Source of the DNA: Chrysoporthe austroafricana
Lineage: Eukaryota > Ascomycota > Sordariomycetes > Diaporthales > Cryphonectriaceae
Direction of reading: 5' to 3'
Assembly: GCA_001051155.2 (NCBI GenBank)
Contig: JYIP02000001.1
Coordinates: forward strand, 4,836,001 to 4,900,000
DNA: 64,000 bases
Positions within the stretch are counted from its first letter, which is position 1; every line of letters begins with the position of its first letter. Positions 21,831-33,068 of this stretch are shown here, piece by piece. The notes below the pieces were generated by a model. The model was not told where the DNA came from. It saw only the letters and a program-made list of their open reading frames with translations, and did not search any database. Position numbers and translations under genes: made by a program.

Positions 21831-24800
21831 TTAATTCTTGTGCCACTCAAACTGTTGCACCAGCGAGTGCAGTCGCTTCTCTTTGTCCAGCTGTAAGACA
21901 TTCTTTACACGCACCGATTTGCCGTTGCTTTCACTATTGAACACCTTGGTCATAATATCCGCCATCCACTGGCGCCTGTTGTCTGGGATGCTCTTGTTTT
22001 CGATTCCCATGCAAAATAGGACTGTGGCAGCGAGTCCCGCGGCCAGCGCCGTGGCCCCCGAGTTGCCGACCTCAATATCCTCTACCCGATGACTGTCGAG
22101 AACGTATTCGCCGGGGAATAGGTAGTCGAACTTGTCCACGTGGACGTACTTCTTGGCATCATAGTCCATGTCGGCGGCGCCAATGCTCCTATCCAATTGT
22201 TTTACTCGTTAGTCTTTCTCAGTTTAAAGGGTATTACTTAGCCCGTGGCCGTTTCAGAAGCAGTTACTACACTTCCGAGACAAACAGTCTGGATAATATT
22301 TACGTACCACACCTTAGGGCTGTCGCAAGGCCACCACTTGTCTGACGACGAGCTACCCTTCACGTCACAAGCGGCGCCAAACATGAGGATTTTAGCTAGG
22401 GCCGCGTCGTCAATGGCCCTCTCGAGCTTGTGAATGTCCTCGGTATTGCCGGTCTTCCCAAGAACTTCGCAGGCGTTCCAACTCATGGAGATGATGTCGA
22501 CTTTTTGGTCCGTTGCCCATTCGATAGCCTTCAGACTGTCAGCTAGGAGCCTCGTGAGGGTCAACTGCATTTGGCTCACCTTGGTAGCTTGTTGTAGGCT
22601 AAATGACCGACGCCGTAGGTCGTCGCTACCACTCACGTCTAGCTTCGCCACGTATATTGTTACGAACGGGCATACCTTGCGGATCAGCCAGGCCATCTTA
22701 CTGCCGTGCTGGTTGGTCGAGACGTAGAAGCTCCGGGCGCCTCCCCCAGGCGATCCCGAGTCTGTCGACGGCCAGCCGACATGATAGAGGTTCGTCCCAT
22801 TGTGGTCATATGTAGGATCTACGCCATCGTCGAGAAGCGCGACCTTGACATGGTAGCGCGGCTTGTCATTAGACACCGTTGCGCGATACTGGCTAGCCAA
22901 CTCCTCGCCGAACTTCCCAGCCGTTTCAATCCAGGAATGCTTTCTGGAGCCAGCGCATAAGAGTTAATAGACGTCTTTTCCGCTCTCATGAAACATGGGG
23001 CAGCCAAGGGGACACCGCTTACGGTAATCTGAAGTCTGCATCTAGTCCGCTGCCTTTGCCACTCCTTCTGAGCTGTCTCGTGTCTGTGTCAACCTCGATA
23101 CGAAGCCTGCGCTCTCCATCCCAGTTTGCAAGGCGTCTCTTGAAAGCTTCGACTTTTTGATCTTGCTCTTCTCTAACGTCGGTGCCCTATGTCTAGTGAG
23201 CAGGCTGGTTGCTCCCATATTCGGGGTTGTGGCATAACATACCCTTTGGACGTAGAGGTGGACGGCTTGCAGCTATGAGATCGTTGTCAGCGTGATGATT
23301 GCCTCGATTCCAAAGAATTGTGCCCACGTTTCGTAGTGTCTGCAGGCCCTCAGGACTAGACCAGCTCCACAAGACCGCATTGAGTCCCGTCCAATAGAGG
23401 GAGAGCTCGATGAGAGTGTGTGGAAGCGTGGAGCTGTTGGCGCAGAGATTAGGCCGATTCCAATTCAAATATCGGACTTCCATGTCCTTCAGACACTGTT
23501 CGACCGTGTCATCGGAACAGTAGTGATTCGGATTGTCTTTCACGGTGAGGCTCAGGATACTGCTCACCCCCTTGCTGTCCTTGAGCCATTGGAAAAGCGC
23601 CTTCAGGTTTGCCTCATCCTGCCTCCATATTTCAAGCCTCTCCTTGTCGCTGCTCGGAAAGTCTTGTAGTTCCTCCTGCGTGTATTCGAGACTCAGGACA
23701 ACCGAGGCCATTGTAGGTTCAAAAATGAGGAAGTCAAAGTTCTCCGTTGTATCATCCTGAACCCGTTGTGGCCCCTCTAGAGAAAAGCTGCGCTGACGAC
23801 CCATCTCTCCTGAAATTGTAGTGCCCTGGTTAGTATGACGATATTGCTTTTTAGTGGAATAGCCTTAGCCGGAGTAGGCTCTGACATACCGTCGAGGGGG
23901 GAAGGATTTGGGGCATTCTGGTTGCGAAACAGGCAGTCGCACGCCTTCTTGTAGGTCCCTAGAAGAAAGGCGGTCTGCTTCAGCGCGACCAAGGCATGGC
24001 CGGAGCCGATGTCCGTTGGCATGAGGTCTTGGTCGGTGTGTGTCTGGGATTTTCTGGCGGGCTCCCTAGCCCCTCCTATATTTCGAATGTCTGGACTGTG
24101 CGACCTTTGCTGAGGTGGGCTAGATTCTGCGCGCTGAGACTGCTGCTTTTTTTCCTTCTTTAAATTCCTCTCTAAGGCGTAATACTCCGGTCCTCTCGCG
24201 GCCCCCTTCTCCCCGTCACTCCCGACGAGGTCGCCTATCTCGGCGCCGTCCCTGGTCATCTGTCTGGCCAGTTCCGGGGCTCGGAGCTGTTCTTGCCCGT
24301 CTACCGATGTTGATTTATTTTTCTGTAGTCTGTCTTTCTCGTATTTCTGGTATGCAGCCAGCAGGTATAGATATGGAGAGAGGCCGGCCGAGTTGTGGAT
24401 TGTCTGGGCCTCTTTATACCGCTTCACAAGCAGCTTGAGGATGCGCATTCTCTTTGCCAAGGCCCTTGTATTCTTCCTGCAGGCATTATTGCACGTCGCG
24501 CAAAGACGACCCGAGCCTCGTGTCTGCCCAACCTGCGGTGTGACTGGTGGGTTAGCTCGCGCCTTGGCTTGGTTGGCTTGTCGCTGTGCAGCTTCGGATT
24601 TGGGTGTGATGCTCGACTGCCCCGCCCCTTCTTCAATCATCACGCTTGTACGGGATGATGGTGCTGGCCGAGTCGGCTGAACACTGCAAGAAGGCCCTGG
24701 CATCAAAAAGTGCTGAAAGTTGAGGGCATCGTGGAGAGGCGTGTTTCCGTCGTCAGGTTGGGCTGCCTGTCCAGCACGTCGCGAGATCCGCTGCTCTTTA

Positions 24801-25477
24801 AATGCCACCTCCTTAGCCTTGTTGATGAGGCTCTCAACTCCATGCAAGTCGTGACGGATGGCTAAATGGAGAATGTTCTCCTTGTCTTGATTAGTTTCAC
24901 ATATCCCTATACCCGCCTTGTCATCCATCAAATTGCAAGTGTAGATGGTGAGGTCGGAATTCGATGTCTCGTCCTCATCGCGCATTTTGATGTCAAATGT
25001 GGCAGCCGCATGAAGCGGCTTCGGGCCCCATTTCGGGCTGAGCTGGTTTGGGTCTATATCTGTGATGAGGTGGAGGAGAAACTTGGCCTTGTGAAGCCGC
25101 TTATCAACCGGATAGAACCCAATTGCTTTCTCGAGCACATGCTGGAGGAGATTCGTCGGGGGGTCTTTGGCCAAAGACACGTGCAGGTAATCTTTCTCTT
25201 GTTCCAGGAGCTTTGTGACTTCCTCTCGATAGTCCGCATACTTCCTTTGCTGTCGCCAACATTTCTCATTCTCCCATTGCGTGTCCTGGTCTTGGACAAC
25301 AGTATCTATCAAACTGTTTCTGGCCTTGCGTACGTCCTTGATTTTGTCAGATGGCTGTAGTTCTGCCGCCTGGGTGGGTCGCGCGTGCTCCTCGGAAGGC
25401 TCGTCGGCAGGCAGCTCATCTTCTTGAGTCCCTGGTCTAAAGATCGAGTCCAAGTTGCTGGTGTTATTCTCGCTCAT
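21831..25477 (-). CDS. Ankyrin-repeat protein with C-terminal subtilisin-like (S8) protease domain
   Basis: Five exons (minus): 25477-23890, 23809-23243, 23167-23023, 22943-22308 and 22188-21831, about 1097 residues. Introns 1, 3 and 4 have good signals (ACTAAC...TTTCAG; CTATTAAC...TCCAG; GACTAAC...GATAG). The exon 2/3 junction is uncertain because only an AAG acceptor keeps frame. The N-terminal part holds ankyrin-like units (KPLHAAATFD, ENILHLAIRHDLHGVESLI, NTPLHDALNF) and a charged linker. The C-terminal S8 domain has all triad residues: Asp in VALLDDGVD (about 805), His in QHGSKMAWLI (about 846) and Ser in GNSGATALAAG (about 1022). No signal peptide is seen, so it is intracellular. S8 domains occur as effectors or maturation modules in fungal NLR-like proteins. 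Divergent from the NLR-like gene across 438 bp. Confidence 0.85.
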
Positions 25478-25915
25478 GGTCTCGGTGCGTAGCTAGGGGC
25501 CCTACTCGTGAAGACTGAATTGAGATGGCTAGAAGAACCTGGCCAAATTCTTGGCCACTGTACTTTAGATAGCAGCTGGAGCGACAGAGGAAGAGGGACA
25601 TGCGGGGCCTCACTGTGCATCAGCATATACGCCCGATGAAGCTGGTTACATTTGCTGACAGGCAAGAATACCCGAAGATTGTCTACAAGGTTACTCGAAT
25701 AAGCAATAGCCCTAGCCCAAAGTCGAATTATCTGGTTAGATCCCACACACTGCATTTGGCGCACTTTTGTTTTCTGTGCCTTCGGGTGGCAACTACGGCT
25801 TAAATCAGTCCGTTGGCAGCGGGACTCCAATCCTCGCTCGCCCATCAATGCATCATCAGCCCTCGCTGCGGACTTTATACATCACATACTGACCTTTGGT
25901 ACTGAGCCGCTTTCC
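25478..25915. promoter_or_regulatory. Shared divergent promoter of ankyrin-S8 and NLR-like genes
   Basis: 438 bp separate the two start codons (25477 minus, 25916 plus), so both promoters must lie here or overlap neighbouring exons. No clear TATA box is seen. The short distance suggests co-regulation. Confidence 0.5.
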
Positions 25916-28900
25916 ATGGACGTGATCAAGTCGCTGCCGGTATTCAATCTCGCCGGTGTCACCCCTGACAATGATGATCCTCCCATACCACCGCCTAGTA
26001 CCCTGTAAGTTTATGGGACGTGTCGACGTCGGGCCGCTCATGCTGACGTGGCGTAGATTGGTCACGGTCCAGGGCCTCATGGGGCAGCCGCCGGACGGGC
26101 TCCCTCGCTGGGCCAAGCATTGGATACCGCCGGATTCGTATAGGGGTATCATGTTGTTTCGTTTTGAACTGTCAGACATTGTTGGCAGAGAGTCCGCCGA
26201 AGGTGCCCTGGAGGCAAAGGCGAGGACCCTGCTGAAGCACTTAAAGCTATACAAGGTGAGACAGAAACCAAGTTTTGTGCTTCTTATTAGTTTGAAGCGA
26301 GCAAAGAGTCCTGATAGCCCAAGCTGTTAGACCGATCTCAGACCGTCCTATGTGTTGTGGGCTGAAGACATTGGCGGTGTGATTGTTATGCTGGTATGTC
26401 CTGGTTCTCTAAACTACGAAGGGGTTCCAGCTGATATTGTGGCAAGGCTCTTGCTATTGCTGCACGCGAAGGGAAATACAGATGGATTCTGGAGGCGACT
26501 GAAGCTGTCGTAAGTGGATTGTTCATGGATGGTTATATCAACATGCATCCCAGGGGGCTCGTAGCTGAACTTTCCGCCAGATTCTTTTTGGTACTCCTCA
26601 CCGGGCTTCCAGCACATTCAGCTTGGATGCGACCGTTCTAGCCTTAATCGAAACATGCTACAACGACCTGCTTGGCGACTGGCTTCCGGCAACGATAAAC
26701 AGGCTGTCAAGACAGCTCGAGGATATTCATGAGAGATTTAGCCTCATCTCTCATATGTTCGGCATCATCAGCTACTACCAAGGATCTTCGTCCTCGATAC
26801 CTTACCAGGTGGTGAGTTAGCAGAGAGAGGCCCGAAGTCTATGACTCAGTACTGATGCTCACATTGTCGCAAGGTTGTGGCAGAATACTGTGCTACCCTC
26901 GGACTGGAAAATGAGGTGACTATTGAATGCAATCGGCCTCACAAAGACATGGCCAAATTTATGAGCCGGCAAGAGCAATGCATACTGCAGACATACTTGA
27001 TTAACATCAATATTGGTCAGTTTATCTTCCCTATTCTATTTAGATGATACCGCTGACAATCCACGCGACACAAAACAGCGCATTGGGAAAGATACAAGCA
27101 TTTCTTAGGCGTTCTCGAGTCCGCTTACGGGCCTACTTGGTCATTCTCAAGATCAACCAAGGTCATAGAACGTTGCTCCGACGGTTCAAAACTGGCCGAC
27201 TGGATGAAATCAGCTGAGACTAGGCCGAGATATCTAAGATCCACGCTAGGAAGTACAGTAGATGCGTCAAAGCTCCTGAATTCTATGGCCTGGGCAATGT
27301 GGAAGTATCCAGACGCCCTATGGGCTGCCTGCCCGTCTGTTCACCTGCAACACGCTGGTGAAGAAGGCCTTCGACACTCGGCCTGGATCTATGCTGGCCT
27401 ATTGCAGCAGGTCTTGACCCAACAACCTCGGGCATTCTTACACATGCAGCACCTGGCTCCTCTTCTCACAGACGCCATTAGAGGCCACATGGAAAGCTGG
27501 AAGGAAAGGGCCCTATGGCTGTCTTTGAGGACCGTGATACATGCCCCCCTTGGAGTCCCTATATATGGGTTCCTGCATGTCGAAACATCGACAGGTGTCA
27601 GTGTCCTCCAGCAGGTTGATTCAGCATTGCGAGAGACGGATTCCATGTTCCGGCTGGTGCTCGCATGGGCAGAGGACCTCCGAATCGACATCGATGATCT
27701 CGGATACGTTGACCTAGAATTCGGATCGGAAGATTTGGAAGACTGCTACCTGGTCGACACAAATCTGCCACCCGAGACTTCGGTCAATCTTGCCTCCTCA
27801 ACCGTTGGCATTCAAAGGACTATGCAACACTCTAAGGCCATAAAGGACATCCAATTACAACTCTTGGCGCTCCAGATTCAAGCGCTGGGTCGCCCTGTCT
27901 TTATCGCTCTGACTTGGATAGCCTTCGCAACACGGCCGTTATCTATGGACGAACTCGACCTGGTCCTCGCTTCTGATGACAACGCCGACGGTTTAGGGGT
28001 CAGCAGTACCCTCGCCGGTTTCCCCCGTGAATCTTCATCTCGTTTGCCTAAGCTTCTGCCCGACATTGTGTCGATCAAGTTGGGTAGAATATACCTTCGT
28101 GTCCCATACGCCGAGATGCGGCATATCCTATCTCAGCTGTCGCCGATATATCTTGCTCCTCGTCTGTCTCCGCATCTCTACATTGCGCAGTTTTGCGTCG
28201 TGATGATGGTCAAACACATCCTCAACGCGACTGAAAACGAGAGAACGGCAGATGATGTCGAAGACTCAGATTCCCAAGGGGAAAGCCCAGATGATGACTC
28301 GGATGATCATTCCAGTGACACCACGGACAGTACCCAGGAGAAAACTGAACAGCCCAGCACCGACCATGCTAAGGCACCGACGAATAATAGGCTTCTTCCA
28401 GGCCAAGACAAAGCCCCATCACCCGTCCAAGCCAAGCCCCAACAGTGGGCGGCTGATAAAATGTCAGACTGCCAACGGATTCTCGCAGATTATACTGCGA
28501 GGAATTGGATCGCCCATTGTAAACTAGCAAGGGTTGGTAATGATCTTGGACACCACGAGTTCTACTCTGTCTTTACCAAGGATAGAGCGAACGTTCAGAA
28601 CTGGCTCTGCCTCGTGGAACATCTCGCGTGTTTGCCCCCACGAAAGTCCCCACAAACCCCGGACTGTCTCGTCAGCGGTTCATTAGAATCTCTGCAAAAA
28701 CATCTAGATATCACGAAACTCGAAGACTTGGAGGTCCTCTACAACTTGGCAAGTCGACCGTCACTGGTATCTGGGCTCGGCCGGCTTCTTGTCTATGCGG
28801 CAGAAGTTGGCAATGAGGCGATTTTCCAATCATTATCCACCGAACTGGACTTGATACCGCGAGAAGCTATCTTGAGGGCACTGGCAACCGCCTCTGGCAA

Positions 28901-31900
28901 TATGCATGACGAATTGCGCAAGGCCGCCGCTCCATTTCTGGAAGAACAGCGTCTGCGGTTGTTGGCCCGAGTACAGCTAATCGCCCAAGTGTTAGGCAAC
29001 GATGTAATCTCGGGGATCCTCAGGGTGCAACTACTCTCTACAGACACCACCCCAGATCAAGACGAGTGGTTTACCAACGCACTGCACCGAGCGGTTGAGT
29101 ACTGCGACAGTGAAGCCATGGGTGAGCTGCTGAACAACGACAATTTGAAGAAACGCATAGACAGTGATGATGACCAGAAATGGACCGTGATTCACAGAGC
29201 AGCCGACCATGGAAGTCTGCCGGTCATAACTCGCCTTTGGGACGCAGGGTTGACACATGCTGTCAATGTTACCTCTCCGGACCATCGAAGTCCGCTATTC
29301 ATCGCTGGTTCCCGCGGTTTCGCAGGCATTGTTGGGTTTCTGATAACTAAGGGAGCTCACGTGGATGATGTCAATGGAAAGTTGGAGCAAACAGCTCTGC
29401 ACACTGCCAGTCATCACGGCCACCGAAGAACCGTCGAAGTCCTTGTTAGCCATGATGCAAATGTCTCCGCTATAGACACCCGGGGTAACTTCTCATTGCA
29501 TCTTGCTATCCAGCAAGGGCACACTCGCATTGCCGAGCTCCTTATTGACCGCTTTCCTGACCTTCCAGCTGCAGACAACGCCTCGGACCGGGGTACTGCC
29601 ACTATGCCGCGGCCGGAGAGGGATACAAGTATCACTTCTTGGACCGAAGATCCACCAGTCGTCGATCGCGAGATCGAATTTATCTTTGAGCAACTTGAGG
29701 GGGTAGAGGGCCAAGAAGCATCGTACATGCTGGAGGAGACTAGCTCTGCTCCGCTCAACCGGGCTAATTTAATGGGGGTGAATGCCCTGTTCGCCGCAGC
29801 GGACAGAGATCTGCCCACTGTTGGCAAACGCCTCCTGGAACGAGGAGCGGATCCGAATTGTCTGGGTGGTAAAACTAGAGGCGCTCTCCACATGGCTGCC
29901 AAAGCTGGGTCGGTCAGCCTCATTAAGGACCTGCTCGACAAGGGCGCGATCACAAACCATGTCATGGCACATAGGAATGCCATACCGCTGCACTATGCTT
30001 GCTATCGAGGACTTGTGGACACCGTGGAAGCCCTCGCGGATAGGAGTGATCTCGCTTCCAAGGACACTTGGGCTGGCACACCTCTTTCAGCAGCTTGCGC
30101 TGAAGGCCATCTACATGTTGTCAAGATACTAGTCGGCCGCTACGACAAACAAGATTGGGTTCCGGGCCTCATCTGTGCGGTCCGCCGCGGCCATCAAGAT
30201 GTCGCGAAGTATCTCCTCGATATGGGCTGTCCCATCGACGGAACTGACGCAAATGGCAAGACAGCTCTTTTTCATGCCGCAACCTCGAAGCATTCCAGGA
30301 TCACACAGCTGCTTCTACTGAGGACTGCACAGCCAGGACTCGTGAGTCTAGATGCCGAGCAGGCTGCATTCACGGCGTTACGGAGAGGGCATCTCGAGAC
30401 GGTCAGGTTTCTGATCGAGACCGGGATACAGTTGGAGACTGAGGCTCAGGATGGCTCTACCCTCTTGAGTCTGGCGATTTATGACGAACGCCTTACCATT
30501 GTCCGCTGTCTTCTTGAGAGGGGCGCCAAGATGAGGCTCCCTCGGCGCTGGAACTCCTACGAAGGCCTCCTCGAATTCTCCTGGGGGCTCTCCAGCCTTC
30601 CTATCACCGATCTTCTCCTCGACTTCTATCCGCAAGGGAAACACGAGGACGGCATGACAGCCGAAAAAGCGCTAATAGTAGCCATGAACAGGAAGAGCCA
30701 CAGGCTTCTGAGGCTGGTCTTGAACAAATGGTATTCGTCAGCCGACGCGGCTGCGGATGTAACGGCAGGTGAAGCTATTCACCATGCCGTGTCCAACGGC
30801 GACTGGAAATACCTAGAGACGATTGTCCAGAACCCGGCCGCAAGGGCCTCGATTGACGAACAACGATCCAGACTGGGCACACCCTTGCATGCTGCCATTT
30901 GTGCGGCCCGGAACTCGGGCAAAATGGTGCAATTGCTGCTGGATCACGACGCCAACCCCGAGATCGTGGCCGGACGATTCGGTACCACACTTAACGCGGC
31001 GTGCGTGGCCGCGAGGTTTGACATTGCACAGAAGCTTCTCGATATCCTACCCAACTCTGTAATCACTTCGAGCACGGGAAAGTACGGATCATCGATCCAG
31101 TCTGCTATTGTCGGGTTCCGAAAAAGGACGAGCGAGGAGACGATCAAGATGTTGGATCTCCTTAAGACACAGGGCTGTCCAGTGCTGGAGAAAGGCGGCT
31201 TCTACTCTACAGCATTCCATGCCGCTCTCCGTTTTTCGCCTCCGGAAGTGATTACTTGGTTCATGAAAGTGGTCGAACGTGTAGCGCTGGTGGAGGACCG
31301 GGCTGGCTGTTTCCCACTGCAGCTGGCCGTCGCCCGCGGAGAGTGGGACATTGCAAAAAAGCTTGTAAGGGGCTCTAGTATGTCATGGTGGCTGCAGGTT
31401 CTCAACGACGGCCAAGGTCGCAATGCGCTGCATTACGCCGCAGTGTCAACAGTTGAGACGCTCCGCGAGACCTTGTCGCACTGTGATGAGAATCGCAATA
31501 ATATAGTAAGCTCGAGAGATGCTGATGGTTGGACCCCGCTGCACTGGGCTTGCCGACAACCGAAGAAGGAGATCGTGGATGCGCTTCTGGCCTGGGGGGC
31601 GGATCCTGAGGCTCTCACGGATGAGAAATGGACGCCTCGCCACATTGCGGCCCTTCACGGCATCCATGATGAGGAGTATCTCCAGGCTCTCCCAGACACA
31701 TGCGAGAGGGTCCAGGGGCTGCCCGAGGGGGAGGGGACACGCTTTGGCCGGCCATGTGAGGTTTGCTTCGTTGTGAGTAATCAAACCGCATCGCTGTTTA
31801 TTGGAGTGAGTTTCGGAGCTAATGAAAAACGCATAGGACATGTGTTGGAAGTACTATCATTGCACGAGCGAGGAGTGTGACGACGATTTCAACCTTTGCT

Positions 31901-31971
31901 TCAAGTGCTATAAACACGCAAGCACTATTCATAACGATGAACACGAGTTTCAATGCATTACATCTTCATAA
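25916..31971 (+). CDS. NLR-like protein: pseudo-alpha/beta-hydrolase, degenerate NACHT-like region, ankyrin repeats, ZZ finger
   Basis: Eight exons: 25916-26004, 26057-26255, 26331-26393, 26447-26509, 26581-26811, 26874-27015, 27079-31772 and 31837-31971, totalling 1871 residues. Residues 30-245 match the alpha/beta-hydrolase start of fungal NLRs: VTVQGLMGQPPDGLPRWAKHW, then ILFGTPHRAS and a NRPHKDMAKF segment with the expected His. The nucleophile motif GHSLGG reads AEDIGG, with Asp 109 for Ser. Where a P-loop is expected (about 320-327) the sequence is GSTVDASK, lacking the GK(S/T) core, yet the following WIYAGLLQQVL to LWLSLRT and MFRLVLAWAEDLR region still looks NACHT-like. An acidic linker, then many ankyrin repeats, fill the middle and C-terminal parts. 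The last exon completes a ZZ finger (CEVC, YHC, CFKC, H...H). Confidence 0.88.
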
Positions 31972-32783
31972 CGCGCAACGGGGCTGTGTATCTAGACAAC
32001 GTTGATATGCAAAAGCTAATAGTAACGTACTATCCTTCGAATATTCCGCAGAAATTTGCTTCGACCGTTTTTGTAAATAGCTTTATCTTATATATAGCTT
32101 TTGCTTTTCCTTCTTTAGCAATGCATATTGAAACTAATTTGATTTGGTGTGGGATAGCCAGTATAGGACAGCCAGAGCCTTTCACTCTGGCATATGGGCA
32201 CGGGCCAGGATATGGCCCGTGCGCTAGGGCAAAGCCATTTCCACGCTCTGGCTATTGCCCACGGCTTTCTTTCCCTCTTCCCTTCTAGATAGACACAACA
32301 ACAGACAGCAAATCGAACCCAGTTATCACGTACGTGGTTAAGCCCAGCCAACATTTGGAATATTATTTCTTGAGAAATCTAACGATTAATTGGCCAATTG
32401 AATATCGAATTTGCAAATAATAACAACTAAACATTAAAACTTAAACCGCGTCGGGTGCGTGGCGAGCCGTACAGTAAATCTGGGGAGAATGTGAGAGGAG
32501 TGGCATCGACTTCCCCGCCGGTGTGCGCAGGTAGACCTCGGGACCCAGTGTTCCCTTGCAAGCAACCGCCTGGCGAGGGACGGGTGGCGGGTTTCAATTT
32601 GATTCATTTAGTGACTTCAAAGCTAGATCTCCTCCGTCAACTCCCTTACACCGCCGGAAAGGAGCCTAATTCCTGCCCTGATGAACCCTGATAAATTCCA
32701 TATAAAACACAGTGGCTCCCCAAAAGACTTTTCCACCCGCAATCGCCGGCCACCGGCCTGCAGTAAAATACAGAGCGCTCAAA
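31972..32783. other. Convergent intergenic region with foldback sequence
   Basis: AT-rich DNA past the NLR-like stop, containing the inverted repeats at 32147-32262, then the 3' side of the HP1 locus. No gene is seen. Confidence 0.5.
32147..32262. repeat. Foldback sequence with nested hairpins
   Basis: Outer arms GTGTGGGATAGCCAG (32147-32161) and, reverse complemented, GTGGGCAATAGCCAG (32248-32262) pair with a 2-nt indel. Inside lie gccagag/ctctggc (32171-32177 with 32185-32191) and a perfect 10-bp stem gcacgggcca/tggcccgtgc (32198-32222, 5-nt loop). No target-site duplication is seen, so it may be a decayed MITE or a terminator-type structure. Confidence 0.6.
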
Positions 32784-33068
32784 TCACCCTCCGTTGTCAG
32801 TTGGATTGTGCTCGCGCGCTGCCCATGGAATATGAAACACATCGAAAAACAGGCCGAGGGCGACCAAAATCAAAAGAGCTGGAATGCCGTAGTCTAGGAT
32901 GAAACCGATCATAGCGCCACGGCCGGACTCCGAAAACTGAGACGTCTGTGAGGCAAGACTGATCGCGTCTGATTGTCGTTGCTCCCAGAGCTGCGACTCG
33001 GGGTAATCCTCGCTCTCGAGACGGCCGTACGGGCGGTGAGATTCCGTCAAGGTCCTGCGTCGCCCATC
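32784..33068 (-). other. In-frame tail ORF after HP1 stop, with transmembrane segment
   Basis: Directly after the HP1 TAG the same frame stays open for 94 more codons. The sequence looks like real protein: a polar segment (YGRLESEDYPESQLWEQRQS), then IGFILDYGIPALLILVALGL as one membrane span and a short polar tail ending at a TGA. There is no ATG before the one inside GAMIGFI, so it would need readthrough, splicing out of the TAG, or a separate short gene starting at that Met. A candidate 45-nt intron (donor GTTCGT in the last HP1 exon, acceptor CGCAG past the TAG) would keep frame, but the donor is weak and no branch site is evident. Confidence 0.4.
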
